64,000 nt of DNA from Coccinella septempunctata (GCF_907165205.1 NC_058193.1:12941544-13005543), one strand, 5' to 3'. Counted from the stretch's first letter, positions 22,297 through 32,349 are shown. Numbers and translations: made by a program. Notes: generated from the letters alone by a model not told the origin.

Positions 22297-22690
22297 TAGT
22301 ATCCCTCAAGTCTTGAAGATGCCCGATATAATGGCTACTTTTAAGAGGAAAATAAAAGGTTGGATCCTGAGTCAGTCGAGACACTTCATAGCCAGTTTAA
22401 TAGACATCAAGAATACCTATTACTTGATAAACCACTAGTCCTGGAGTCTTCAGTTAATTCGTATTACATCTTTAGTCTGCCCTCTGCTGGAAAATTGCGG
22501 AAATGACATCATTACCTATGAACTTTGACTTTTGTTTTCCATTCTCACACAAGGTTCAATCCTACGGGATCGCACCTTCGAGAATATTGCTTTCTGTTTA
22601 TTTCGTATGTTACGGTTAGTTTTCTTGGATGTTTTTCATTGTAAAAATAGTAAATTTCAGTTTGTATTTTGTTCATTTATGAAATAAACA

Positions 22691-22702
22691 TTATTATTAT
22701 TA
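22691..22702. repeat. (TTA)n junction shared by two convergent LINEs
   Basis: This run is the 3' tail of LINE-D on the plus strand and, on the minus strand, the (TAA)n that meets the 3' end of the R4/Dong-like LINE. Dong elements are known to insert in TAA repeats, so the tail may have been the target. Confidence 0.6.
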
Positions 22703-24640
22703 TGACTTCAGCCTTGCGGCTTTCACATTCCTCTCCAGAGGAAAATTCACTTATCCCAGATATCTCAGATATCAAAAGGATCAAGCTCTGTTGGAGCCCT
22801 TTCCAGGTTTTCGGGCTCGTGGTGGTGGTCGGGTCCGGGTCGCTCCTCGCCTTCCTGCTGTAGGTTGGGTTCCTGCTCCACCCGCACTTCCCGTCGGAGC
22901 AGACGGTGTTCCTCTGCATTCCCCATGTACTTGAGTACAGTTCTCGCCGTTCCGAGCAGTACCGCCTTCTGCATGACTCTATAGATATTTTCGTCCAACT
23001 GAAGTTTCCTCAAGTTCTCTAGTAGTTTCTTCGGTATCAGGCCTGTAGATGAAATGACAATAGGGATGGTCTTGACAGCTTCCACTGTCTTCTGGTTTGT
23101 TCCTCGAGATCCCTGTATTTTGAAATTTTCTCAGTGTGCCTATCTAGAAGATTGTTATTATTTGGAATTGCCACGTCGATGAATAGTGCTCTGTCCTCAT
23201 CCTTATTGAGCAATATGAGGTCTGGTCTATTGTGGGTTATTTTCCGGTCTGTGAGAACCGTGCAATCCCAGTAGAGCTTGTGATGTTCGTTTTCCAGCAC
23301 AGCATCCGGATGGTAATTGTAATAAGGAACCTTTTTCGAAGTTAGAAGTTGGTGTTTTAGTGCCAATTCTTGGTGAGGAATCTTGGCAACAGCATCATGT
23401 CTATTTTTGTACTCCGTGCCCGCGAACTTCTGACATCCCCCGGTGATGTGCTGGATAGTTTCATGTGTCGCACAGCCATAACGACAGCTATCGTCCGCCA
23501 CTGAGGCATCCGTGGCGATGTACTTCATGTAATTTCTTGTTGGAATCACCTGATCCTGGATGGCGAGCATGAAGCCCTCTGTCTCAGGAAACAACCTTCC
23601 GGAAGTCAACCAGTAGTTCGACGCAGATATGTCGACGTAATCATGGTTGACCTCGTTCTGGTGCCTCTCATGCAAAGGTTTGCCAATCAGTTTCTGCATT
23701 TTACTTTCTGCAGAGTGTTCGACGGTTTCCAAGTGATCCTGTTGTAGCGTTAATGGTTTAGAACTATCAGCAACACAAACTACTCGATGGAGTTCTGACG
23801 AAGCTGCCTTGCCCAAGAAATATTTTAGAAGTCCTTCAACTTCCTAGGACATACGGTTGGACAAGTCAACAATTCCTCTACCCCCAAGATGTCGTGGCAG
23901 CTCTGTCCGTTCTATTGAGCTTTTGGGGTGATGTTTATTTTGTTTAGTCAGCATCGTCCATATTTTTCTCTGTAAAACTGCTAAATCGGTGGTCGTCCAA
24001 GAGATAATACCAAATGAATAGCTCAGCGCCGAGCAAGCGTAGGTGTTAATCGCTTTTATCAGATTCTTGCTGTTAAGACCAGTTCTCATAATCCTCCTCA
24101 ATCTTCGGGTGAACTCCTCCGTTAATTCTTTCTTCATCTGGGTCTGATTGATTTTTTTTGCCTGTTTTATGCCTAGATACTTGTATGTGTCTCCTTCCTT
24201 TAATGCTTCAATTTCTGCACCTTCCCTGAGTTTGAACGTACCATCTTCTATTTTTCCTCTCGTTATGTTTAGCAGTCGACATTTTTCTAGTCCAAACTTC
24301 ATTTTGATGTCTTCCGAGAATCCTTCCACCATTTTCAGCATCAATTGCGTTTGTTTTTTGGTAGATGCGAAGAGTTTCAAGTCATCCATGTAAAGGAGAT
24401 GATTCAGTTTCATCATAGTTCTACTGCCGCTCTTGATGGAAAATCCGTAGTCCGTAGAATTCAATCTATGAGACAAGGGATTCAGGGCCATGCAGAACCA
24501 CAAAGGGCTCAGCGAGTCCCCTTGGAAAATTCCGCGTCTTATTGAAATAGGTCCTGTTGTAATGGACCAATCTGCTGCTTTCATTCGAAGACTAGTACGC
24601 CAGGTTGACATGGCGTTTTTCAGGAACTTCAATAAAATTG
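22703..24640 (-). mobile_element. R4/Dong-like LINE (restriction-like endonuclease type), 5' truncated
   Basis: The minus strand encodes the second half of an RLE-type LINE: RT palm, thumb, Cys/His cluster and restriction-like endonuclease, then a 3' UTR of about 60 bp ending at (TAA)n. The 5' truncation is near 24640. A plus-strand relative at 32350-34048 holds the complementary front half, overlapping it by about 330 bp. The left breakpoint of the segmental duplication (24385) falls inside its RT. Assignment to the R4 clade rests on RLE position downstream of RT, the short 3' UTR and TAA target. Confidence 0.8.
22765..24632 (-). pseudogene. R4/Dong-like RT and restriction-like endonuclease, broken
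   Basis: The RT part (24632-23847) has GIFQGDSLSPLWFCMALNP and the catalytic YMDDLKLFAS. A TAG at 23844-23846 interrupts the frame, which then continues in phase to about 23100. That part contains a zinc cluster, CRYGCATHETIQHITGGC, and an endonuclease core, RPDLILL...ALFIDVAIP, with the PD...D arrangement of restriction-like nucleases. A frameshift near 23090 moves to a frame with VKTIPIVISSTGLIPKKL and MQKAVLLGTARTV, the conserved C-terminal block, ending at 22765. The enzyme would cleave a specific target and prime reverse transcription. It is inactive in this copy. Confidence 0.85.
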
Positions 24641-25145
24641 ATTATATATCCTTTAAAACTATAATAACTGCATCAAATAATTGGAAAATCTGACGAGCTT
24701 CTATTGAAAGCGGTAACCTTTCTGAATACGAGTGATTGGCGATCTCCACGCACATGCGATCAATTTGAAACTGCCATGAAAATTTTGAATTTTAAGATGA
24801 AAACATTGTTTATATCCGGCTACAGAAGGATCAAAATGTTGGCGAAAATGATAGCTCTTAAGTTGTTGAGATAAAATGAACTGTATTAAAAAAAAACGGC
24901 GGTATCAGAAACCTCACCTGGATGTTGTAGCTCCAATTTTGTCAGTGCCAACGGTCGATTGAGCTCTTCTTCAAGTCAGCAATACAGCACTGTTGAATTC
25001 TTAGTGTGCACAGCAACACAGCACTTTCACTAGAGTCACAGTGAAATAAGTAGTTTTGGAAAATAGCGAAGAAATACCAAAAAAACGTAGCGATAAGCGG
25101 TTAAGCAGCAGTATGTCGATTGTAGCGAATGTCATTCATTACTGA
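24641..25145. other. Non-coding interval between LINE and Gypsy gag (copy 1)
   Basis: No family is recognised. On the minus strand this is the sequence downstream of the gag stop. It may therefore be the non-coding remainder of that element or host DNA. A CAGGTGAGG on the minus strand near 24920 looks like a splice donor, but there is no supporting exon. Confidence 0.4.
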
Positions 25146-25853
25146 CTAATTGTCTTCTTGATGAGGGGGGAGTAACGAATTAGATTCCTGATGCCACATG
25201 GAATAACGCGTATTTTGAAATCTAAGTGTTTTTTCCAACAGGTATTGTAAAAGGTCATTCAAGTTCTTTGAAATTCTACTGTGAAAATCGAAATAATTTT
25301 CGTTCTTTTTCTGAACGGATTGTGTTAATGCAGAAATCAATAGGTCTTCATTTCGTTGATCTCCGTATCTTTGCAATAATGATCGTCTGATGGTGATCCA
25401 ATCCTTAGCATTTTGGAAAGGAATGAAATCTCTCGCTTCTCCTTTAATTTTTGATCTTATTGTGAAATTCAAGGCGTAAGTAAGGTCTGGAGTTAACCTT
25501 CCTTGGAGATGTATAAAAAGGTTGTCTAGTTCATTGATAAATATTGATAAATTTTGACCTGGAGAAAATTCAGGTATTGAGTTCAAAAGCAATTGTATAT
25601 CTTGTCTTGACATTGCGTCAACTACAGGTGGGTTAGAAGAAGTTTGGTTATTCATTTCGAGGTTTCCAAAATTTTTTCTTGAAGGATATGGTTGGAATCT
25701 TTTTTTTCTAATTGATGGATTGTTCGAAAAATTTTTTCCTAATTCTAATAGTTCTGAACCTAATTGGTTATTCAAAAAGTTTGTTCCTAATTCTAATAAT
25801 TCTGAATTATCGGCGATAACTTCTAGTACACTTGAAGAATCGGTATCTGTCAT
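25146..25853 (-). CDS. gag: Gypsy-like Gag, capsid domain (copy 1)
   Basis: A 235-codon frame from ATG 25853. The N terminus has an internal duplication (SELLELGTNFLNN and SELLELGKNFSNN, about residues 17-45). Residues about 75-215 match the capsid region of insect Gypsy gags: LSIFINELDNLFIHL, RSKIKGEARDFI, WITIRRSLLQRYGDQR and YFDFHSRISKNLNDLL. No zinc knuckle is present. After LLEKTLRF the 24-residue tail looks unrelated, suggesting a truncation or fusion point. Copy 2 at 41720-42427 differs by one residue (N to T near position 41). The frame is intact in both copies, which may be chance given their recent origin. Confidence 0.7.
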   Translation of the reverse strand: MTDTDSSSVLEVIADNSELLELGTNFLNNQLGSELLELGKNFSNNPSIRKKRFQPYPSRKNFGNLEMNNQTSSNPPVVDAMSRQDIQLLLNSIPEFSPGQNLSIFINELDNLFIHLQGRLTPDLTYALNFTIRSKIKGEARDFIPFQNAKDWITIRRSLLQRYGDQRNEDLLISALTQSVQKKNENYFDFHSRISKNLNDLLQYLLEKTLRFQNTRYSMWHQESNSLLPPHQEDN

Positions 25854-26161
25854 TGGACTTTGGGATTCTGGGTTTAAGGAAAGAGATTGATGGACTTACA
25901 TCACCAAGATGTGCATCCTAGGGTGTGTAGTTCCTTCTCCTTAATCGAAGTGGATCGAGTTGATGGTCTTCCTTCTGGATGGAGTGGGTAGAATTGATTC
26001 TCTGCTGATTCGATGTGGTTTCTTGGTGATACCGCACAAAGACTTGATAGTCACCGGGAGTTCTTCGAACACTCTTCGAACAGCCTGGCCGGACGAGTCC
26101 GTATTCACTCATGGAAACTGATTTTAGTTTTTTTTTCTTTTCACTAAAACCCCGTTGCGAT

Positions 26162-26179
26162 ATCCTGTTCGCAGCGCCA
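26162..26179 (-). other. Primer-binding site of the truncated Gypsy element (copy 1)
   Basis: Minus strand from 26179 reads TGGCGCTGCGAACAGGAT, of the TGGCGC type used by insect Gypsy elements. It directly follows an LTR-like ...CATAAC end, which places the 5' LTR at 26180 and above. Confidence 0.6.
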
Positions 26180-27072
26180 GTTATGAAAAACGTATCCAAA
26201 AGTCTATTTTTAAAGAGAACTTATTTCTTTTTAGGGTTGCCAATGATAATTAAAGGACAACTCAATAGAATGGATATCGTCTCTATTTGTACCAAGAACA
26301 AGAAAATGAATCTATCTAACGCTAGACATCAACTAACTACTATTCAAATTATGAAAAACGGAAAAGTCACAATAGGTGGTCACGCCTTGTGTCGTCTTCC
26401 AGGAATCCTCGGTTTAGGGTTCCCAAGAGGGTTCCGATGTAATTCCGTGCTTCTTGTGGGAAACGGTCTCGTAACAATATAAAGGGCGAGTCTTTGAATC
26501 GTAAAAATATTTTACAGTAGCTTATTGATGTCAAAAGAAAGAAATTTTTCATGTACCATTTTTGCCGATTTAGCCCTGATAAAAAGATTTACATCGGGTT
26601 TCATAAAACTTCGAATGTCCGATCAACGATTTGATAGTCATTCGATTTCTCAAACGAAATCACTGAGACCTTTAATTTTTTTTTATTTCGAATAAGGACT
26701 ACAACGGACTAATTGAAGTCCAATCACTGCAACCAAAATTAAATTTTTATGAAGTGATACATAAACATCTTAAATTGAATGAGCAAGTGAAATAGCAAGT
26801 TGAAATTCAAACGAAACCAATCAAGCAAAGGAAAGACACAGTATAACAGGGAAAACACTCATAAACTAGGGACAATAAAGAATATGTAATGCAAATTATA
26901 TCAAATGATCATAATGAGTACAGTCTCTTCAGGTATCTCTTTACTTCAATGGATCTTATGGAGAACAAATTGAAACTCAGATTATTACATAAATCAGTCA
27001 TTCTTCGAAGTGGTGAATTCTTGGCGCATCTGCTATTTCGAAACTTAGGAGAACACTCGAATGTCTTAGGCA

Positions 27073-27218
27073 GACCGGCCACCGAATGCGAAGTTGAGCG
27101 TAGCTGAGCGTTTTCAATGCTAATTGACAAGCTACGTCACTCTATTCGTAGTTTGTCATTTATAATATTAGCATTGAAAAAGCTCAGCTTCGCTCAACTT
27201 CGCATTCGGTGGCCGGTC
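27073..27218. mobile_element. 146-bp MITE with about 52-bp inverted repeats (copy 1)
   Basis: Ends are GACCGGCCACCGAATGCGAA and its inverse TTCGCATTCGGTGGCCGGTC, continuing inward through TTGAGCG.AGCTGAGC and CAATGCTAAT. The whole element could fold into a hairpin. It interrupts the LINE-C C-terminal coding region; no clear TSD was found. Confidence 0.78.
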
Positions 27219-27227
27219 AGCCTTACA

Positions 27228-27490
27228 GTGGGTTTCATAGATCTTTGATTGTCCGATCAACTATTTGACAGTCACTCGATTTTTAAAACGAATTCTCTGA
27301 AACATTTGCATTTCTGAATATATTGACGAAATAGCAATTGAGAATAATTGAATGGACGTATAAACATCACAATTTGATGCGAGAATGATATCCTGAATGA
27401 ACATAACTGAATGATCGGTTGAAAACTAATTGACGTCTATTCGTCAATCAAGCGTTGATTCCCCGATCAAGCTTTATAAAACCTGGGGTT
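27228..27490. mobile_element. About 260-bp MITE, GGGTTTCAT family, uninterrupted copy (copy 1)
   Basis: Left end GTGGGTTTCATAGATCTTTG, right end inverse of CCCCAGGTTTTATAAAGCTT. It breaks the LINE-C ORF2 after SRRLT. It belongs to the same family as the MITE that LINE-C itself split, so this family was active both before and after LINE-C arrived. Confidence 0.72.
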
Positions 27491-28959
27491 AGTCTTCTAC
27501 TAGGTATGTTCAAATAAATTCGTTGCAGAAGATCACTATTTTGAAGCTCAGAATTAAGGAGCTTGATGAAAAACATAATGTCATTCATCCTTCTTCGATT
27601 TTCAAAGCTGATCATATTGAAACATTTGGGTCTGATATTATAATTTTTAGGATCTCCAGGTGTGAGGGGAAAAGTGCACTTAAAACTCATAAACCTTAGA
27701 AACCACCTCTGAATACTTTCAATGCGGTTTATGTATGTCATATACTGAGCACACCACACTTATGGCGCAAAATTCAACCTGAAAAATATGAAAAAAAAAA
27801 ATGGAGAATTTTGAGAGTATTCAAATCACTAAATTGACGACATTGACGAATTAAATACCCAAATAATCTATTAGAAGAACATGTCAACCTGTGAATCAAA
27901 TATCAACTTGGAATCAAAAATTACTCCAAGGTAAAATAATGCCGCTGGTCTTCATACACCTTCCACTTATTATGAAGCTTTTTTTTACGTTTTATCGATA
28001 TTATAGTTCTATGACTAAAATAACATGGAAATTTATGGCGAATCTTCACTCTTGGTAAACATTGGTGAATAACTTCTAGTACATTTTTATAGAAGATTTC
28101 AACATTGATATTGACGTCTTCACTTTTCAGTACCTCCTTCCAGTTGATGTCTACAATCTTAGAATTGATCAGATCGTAATCCGCTCCCTTGAAATGGTAG
28201 CATTCACCCAAACTTCTCTCCAAATCACTGAACTAAGGACCAGACTGAAAAAAGATTTCTAATGAAGGGTGCAAAGTGACCTCTCGTGTCAATGGACTGC
28301 AGCAATGTGAAACATTTCCCATCAGAGTTTTATTACAGAGCACTAAATCTAAAATATTATCTTTGACATTTCTAACACTATTATATTGCTGCAACTCCAA
28401 GAATGAGAACAGATCACTTGGTTCTTGGTATTTGGGATCAACATTTGAAGCCTCGAAACAATCATTAGTGTCGTTGGGAATCCAAGACACCGTTGAACAA
28501 TTGAAATCACCAGCAATAAAAAGTGAGCAACCTTCAATTTTTTTATGCAAATATTCAAGTTTAGAAGTGAAACAAAGAGCATACACCCTGGTGGAAGGTA
28601 GACACAACACAACAAGATTTTTTGATTGCCAAATGAAATCTGAGCCGATACATCCTTAGCCTAACCCTGGAAACCCTGAAGAGGCGAGGGCCTAAGATAG
28701 TTCTTAACTGCGATGAATACTCGTCCACCTCTTATATTCTTATTGGTATGTGAAATCCTATCGCGACGAAAAATCGAATAATCCCTCAGATCCACCACTT
28801 CAGTATTGTAAATACCAGAATTGAACCAAGACTCAGTTATAAAAATTACATCATTACTGTTAACACTCACACTAAGTTTGAAATCCTCAAGTTTCGTTCT
28901 GAGACCACGATTTTCTGATAATGAATGTCTGAAGCCATAAATTGAAATAAACCCAAAAA

Positions 28960-29976
28960 TTAAAGCAAAAAAAAGAGTATAACAAGAAAAACAATATAAA
29001 GACTGGATAAATCGTAGTCGTGGTGAATATGAATTTTCCTAGATGTATCGTCCTTCCGCAACATGATATTTCCATTCTGAACCCATACATACTTATAGGA
29101 CTTCTCTCTCGCAGCAGAACGTACCTCTTTAAACAAGATTTTGTTTTCCATGGTCAGATGTTCATTTATGTAGATCCTATCAGCAACACCTTGAACAGAA
29201 ATTCCTGAATGCTCGCCATTATCATGCTGTTTTGCTTTGTAGGCACTCAAAAATTTATCACGATTTATTCTTGAGACATATCTAACAACAATATTTTTTG
29301 GCCTATTTTTGATCTTAAATTGAACTCTCGATATCTTATCTATCATTGCCACATTAAAGTCAGCGTTGATATGAGAAACAAGTTTCACCATAATATTTCT
29401 AAGATTTTCTTTATTTTTTTCGGGAACATTCTGAACCTCTATATTACTGGAACGAGATTGTTGTTTCATTACTCTTAATTTGCTATTGAGAAAAGATACC
29501 TCCTTCCTCAAAGATTCATTATCCTTCTCCAACTTCTTTATCCTGGAAACCATTTCACTGAAACCACTCAGCTTCTTCTCGAAGTCGGTCACCTTGTCCG
29601 AGCAGAAATTGACGGCTTCGCGAAGACTCTGTACCACCTCAACCAACCGGCCCATCGCATCCTCCCGAACATTCCCCGCATCAACGTCAGCAGGACATAC
29701 CCGAGGAGTAGAAGAACTGCGGGAACCGGCAGCTAATTCTGGGACAGCTGTATGGCCGGATAGATCAGACGCGTTATCTCTGCATTCGGCACACCTCCAC
29801 ATTGTACCTGGCATGTTCTTCAATGACGACACCTGATGTTTATTGACATCGCAGCAAATCCCATTCACGTGGAAATATTCATGACATCCACCACACATGA
29901 AACTGGCCGATTTCCGAGTACTCACCAACTGATTACAATGTTTACACAGTGACATAATTGAAAGTTTTTTCTTCAA
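28960..29976 (-). CDS. LINE-C ORF1: zinc finger, coiled coil and FP-like domain (copy 1)
   Basis: An intact 338-codon frame. In the annotated start context a second Met (MSLCKHCNQ) follows eight codons later and is an equally good start. The zinc finger (CKHCNQ...CGGCHEYFHV...WRCAEC) is PHD-like. A Ser/Pro-rich linker precedes a long coiled coil (about 105-180). The C-terminal half is FP-like: NIEVQNVPEKNKENLRNIMV, RPKNIVVRYVSRINRDKF, RIYINEHLTMENKILFKEVR and YKYVWVQNGNIMLRKDDTS. It would form the RNP with element RNA. The last 20 hydrophobic residues run beyond the expected end of the domain. Copy 2 is almost identical. Confidence 0.85.
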   Translation of the reverse strand: MKKKLSIMSLCKHCNQLVSTRKSASFMCGGCHEYFHVNGICCDVNKHQVSSLKNMPGTMWRCAECRDNASDLSGHTAVPELAAGSRSSSTPRVCPADVDAGNVREDAMGRLVEVVQSLREAVNFCSDKVTDFEKKLSGFSEMVSRIKKLEKDNESLRKEVSFLNSKLRVMKQQSRSSNIEVQNVPEKNKENLRNIMVKLVSHINADFNVAMIDKISRVQFKIKNRPKNIVVRYVSRINRDKFLSAYKAKQHDNGEHSGISVQGVADRIYINEHLTMENKILFKEVRSAAREKSYKYVWVQNGNIMLRKDDTSRKIHIHHDYDLSSLYIVFLVILFFLL

Positions 29977-30305
29977 ATATTAATTTCAGAGCGAAACGAA
30001 GCAGAACTTCTCTGAGTTAAATGGATAGAAACTCGAAAAAACAAAAAGAGAACAATGTATACCTCAAATTTGAAACAATTTAAGGAGCGATCGGAATGCT
30101 GTTCACAGTACGGTCGCCACACAGACAGATTCTTAATATATTGAAAAAATAGCAATTGAGAATAATTAAATGGATGTATGAACATCATAATTCGATGCGA
30201 GAATAATATTCTAAATGATCGTGACTGAATTATCAATTAAAAACAAATTGACGTCTATTCGTCCATCAAGCGTTGATTCCCTGATCAAGCTTCATGAAAC
30301 CCGGG

Positions 30306-30599
30306 GATAGATTTTAAAAGAGTTGCATGCGGTCAAAGTATCCAATTTTTCGAATTTCATAGATATTTTTTATTTATGATTGCCAAATTACTCGAAATTC
30401 ATTTCATTCGATAAAACCTTTTGTGATAACTGAAAATAATATTTTTTTATGTTTTCCAACAATCCCTAACTTTTAAACCGAGCCGATTCAGAAAAAAGGG
30501 TAAAAAAAAGTGTTTTCTTGGATCTCAAGAATCTACAGTAAAATATTTGTACGAGTCAAAGACTCACTCTGTATTTTGCGAAGTCAGTTTTCTCACTGA
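30306..30599. other. AT-rich spacer between split MITE and LINE fragment (copy 1)
   Basis: No feature recognised. It lies between the outer end of the split MITE and the truncated RT fragment. Confidence 0.5.
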
Positions 30600-31664
30600 C
30601 CGGTCCTTGATGGTTGAGCTGGGTGGTTCTGCATTGGGTCCACTTCTATTTTTCTTATTCATTAACGACCTTCCTCAATATATCGTGGCTTGCATTATGG
30701 TTCTCTTTGCTGATGATACGTCCCTGGCAATTAGAACTCGAAATCTGGATGAGCTGAGGAGTATTTGTGAATCTCTTATCAGGAGATTTACTGCGTGGTG
30801 CCAGGTGAACTTCTTTGTTGTGAATTTAGATAAAACAAAAGTTATAAAATTTCAAATGAGAGATGGTCTTGATTTCACTGTGAACCTTTCGGACTTCGAC
30901 CTCAGGTTATCAGAGTATGCCAGCTTTTTGGGAGTTCGCGTGGACAATAAGTTAAGATGGAATTTCAACATTGATCACGTATGTTATAAAAGAGTTCACT
31001 ATCACAAGATTCTCTCGTTGGAGTGTATTTTAGTAGTGTCTATAGTCACTTGTGCTATAATGTGGTTCTATGGGGTTCATCCACAGATGCTGGGCGTGCA
31101 TTTATTGCACAGAAGAGAATATTTCGTCTTATTTTCAACCTGAGACCTCGAGACTCATGTCGCCCTGTTTTCAAGGAAAATAAAATTTTAACATTTCCTT
31201 CCATATACATTTTAAATTGTCTTATTTATGTTCACCAGAATTTGAGAAATCTTAAAACATGTACCGAGTTTCAAAGTTATAATACTAGGCATTATGATAT
31301 TTTAAGTATTCCCAAACACAATACCAAAAAATATGAGTTGTCACCTACCTTCACTGGAATTGAACTACATAATCACTTGCCTAAGCGTTTTAAGGGAATT
31401 GGTGGAAAACAGTTTAAAAATGAGGTGAAATCGGTGTTGATTGAAGGATGCTTTAATAGTGTTCAAGAGTTTTTTGATAATTATATTGTTTAATTCTCTT
31501 TCAATACTCTGCTTTTTTTTCTATATTGTTAACTGCTTTACCTTTATGTTTACATTGTGTTTTTGTTGTTTCAATTTTTTTTTCTTCTCTCTATGACGAT
31601 TCCTATACATTTATGTGATGTCTTAAAGGAGAAATAAATTGTTATTATTAAATTATTATTTTCA
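30600..31664 (+). pseudogene. CR1-like LINE 3' fragment: RT palm to C terminus (copy 1)
   Basis: Plus-strand coding remnants start at LGGSALGPLLFFLFINDLP, and the catalytic LFADDTSLA lies at about 30706-30732. The thumb (FLGVRVDNKLRWNFNIDH) follows. A frameshift near 31020 leads into the C-terminal region (LWGSSTDAGRAFIAQKRIFRLIF, then TRHYDILSIPKHNTKKYE and LHNHLPKRFKGIGG), ending at a TAA at 31491-31493. The 3' UTR ends with AATAAA and TTATTATTAAATTATTATT at about 31635-31664. The fragment is 5' truncated near 30600, inside RT. It lies opposite to LINE-C and is a separate insertion. Confidence 0.82.
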
Positions 31665-32058
31665 TTATTATATGCTTCCAGCTACTCAGCTTTCTACTCC
31701 GTATAGTGTTAAATAAAAAAATAATTTATTGAAGACAGAAAAATAATACATACAAGTTTATCACAACACAAAAACGAAAATATAATAGCGTTGCTAGAGA
31801 AGCTTCTTCACACCCAAAATTTGAATGTCTGAAATATTTGGTCAGCGAGGAAGACGATTGCTGCATTAACCATATTTTTATGTTTGTAACTTGAAACATG
31901 CCGTATAATATTTCTTCTTTCTTCAAATACAATGCCGAATTGACCCTCCGCACATTGGACTTCAGAATCAAGTTTTGTTTTTTTAAGGAATGGAAATTTT
32001 TTTGAAAGATCTTTGCACTTCCTTTTTTTATTATCCGTATGAAATGCTCTTGAGAAAA
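31665..32058 (-). other. Unassigned interval, possible transcript end on minus strand (copy 1)
   Basis: An 81-codon minus-strand frame (31726-31971) ends at a TAA that overlaps a CAATAAATT sequence, so it could be the last part of a transcribed repeat. I do not recognise the protein. It is present unchanged in copy 2 at 48310-48555. Confidence 0.3.
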
Positions 32059-32345
32059 ATAATAATAATAATAATAACTGTTTTTTTATTGGCCATCGAC
32101 CGAAGTCCTTCAGCCTAGTGAATTACAAAAATACAAAAAAAAAAAAATTCATTCTATTTCAGTTTCTTCACTGCAGCTCAGATAGTCTGTCCATCACACT
32201 TCGAGTTGGAAATTTTCTGTGTGGGTTAGTTACCGTGGGGTCCTTGTGGAACATGATTTCAACATCCTCTATTTCTTTCAATCTTTGTGCAAATCTTCTA
32301 TTCAGTTTCTCTAGTCTCTCCTTGATTGGCTGTATGTTGGCTTTT
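32059..32345 (-). mobile_element. 3' end of another LINE, (TTA)n tail (copy 1)
   Basis: On the minus strand a coding-like tail (RLEKLNRRFAQRLKEIEDVE, then NPHRKFPTRSVMDRLSEL) ends at about 32168. It is followed by a T-rich 3' UTR, AATAAA, and (TTA)n at 32059-32081. This is the arrangement of a short 3' LINE fragment. The family is not identified. The R4/Dong-like fragment begins right beside it in the opposite direction. Confidence 0.5.
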
Positions 32346-32349
32346 TCAT

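Larger units (their letters stand above)
20202..22702 (+). mobile_element. LINE-D: 5'-truncated APE-type LINE with (TTA)n tail
   Basis: It starts inside the endonuclease, without an ATG, at about 20202 and runs through RT to a 3' UTR of about 400 bp. The end is AATAAA followed by (TTA)4 at 22691-22702. One frame break separates endonuclease and RT parts. It lies immediately next to the Gypsy integrase remnant on its left and shares its (TTA)n end with the inverted RLE-type LINE on its right. The clade is CR1/jockey-like and not further resolved. Confidence 0.8.
25146..26590 (-). mobile_element. Truncated Gypsy-like element: 5' LTR, PBS and gag (copy 1)
   Basis: On the minus strand: an LTR (from somewhere near 26590 down to 26180) with a TATA-like CTTTATATTG, a primer-binding site, a 300-bp leader and a gag frame. 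Nothing resembling protease, RT or integrase follows. The element therefore lost its pol region and 3' LTR, or the gag was fused to unrelated sequence. The outer LTR edge was not determined. Confidence 0.6.
26909..28940 (-). pseudogene. LINE-C ORF2 remnant: endonuclease, linker, thumb and C terminus (copy 1)
   Basis: Endonuclease fragments occur in shifting frames: NRGLRTK and VIFITESWFNSGIY (28870-28661), then LFIAGDFNCSTVSWI and FLELQQYNSVRN...ILDLVLCN (28610-28233). The linker (28223-27921) ends at KWKVYEDQRHYF. RT palm motifs are absent, because the sequence jumps to LGVIFDSKLIF and NRLFGYLIRQCRQFSDLNTL, then INRIESIQRWFLRFMSFK (27759-27700). Two MITEs separate this from the last block, FRNSRCAKNSPLRRM (about 27045-26912). 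It can encode no active RT. Whether the palm was deleted in place or two copies recombined cannot be told. Confidence 0.8.
26683..30122 (-). mobile_element. LINE-C: CR1-like LINE inserted in a MITE and carrying two MITEs (copy 1)
   Basis: On the minus strand it has a short 5' UTR (30122-29977), complete ORF1, a damaged ORF2, and a 3' UTR ending in AATAAA and an A-rich run at about 26683-26700. ORF2 lacks the RT core: the linker at about 27931 is followed directly by the thumb (LGVIFDSKLIF). The C-terminal region is opened by two MITEs (27073-27218, 27228-27490) and resumes at 26909-27070. Domain content and ORF1 sequence are similar to LINE-A. Confidence 0.8.
26593..30305. mobile_element. MITE split by LINE-C (copy 1)
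   Basis: The left half (26593-26682) starts CGGGTTTCATAAAACTT. The right half (30123-30305) ends GCTTCATGAAACCCGGGG, its inverted counterpart. Together they match the uninterrupted MITE of the same family at 27228-27490 across its whole length. LINE-C fills the gap. TTAAT next to both junctions could be the LINE target-site duplication. Confidence 0.72.

Noticed and set aside
24100..24700. Plus-strand frames of 66-81 codons opposite the R4/Dong-like RT.
   Set aside because: Shadows of the minus-strand RT, whose motifs are unmistakable.
28276..28659. A 127-codon plus-strand frame, also seen in copy 2.
   Set aside because: It is the antisense of the LINE-C endonuclease region; conserved only because the locus is duplicated.
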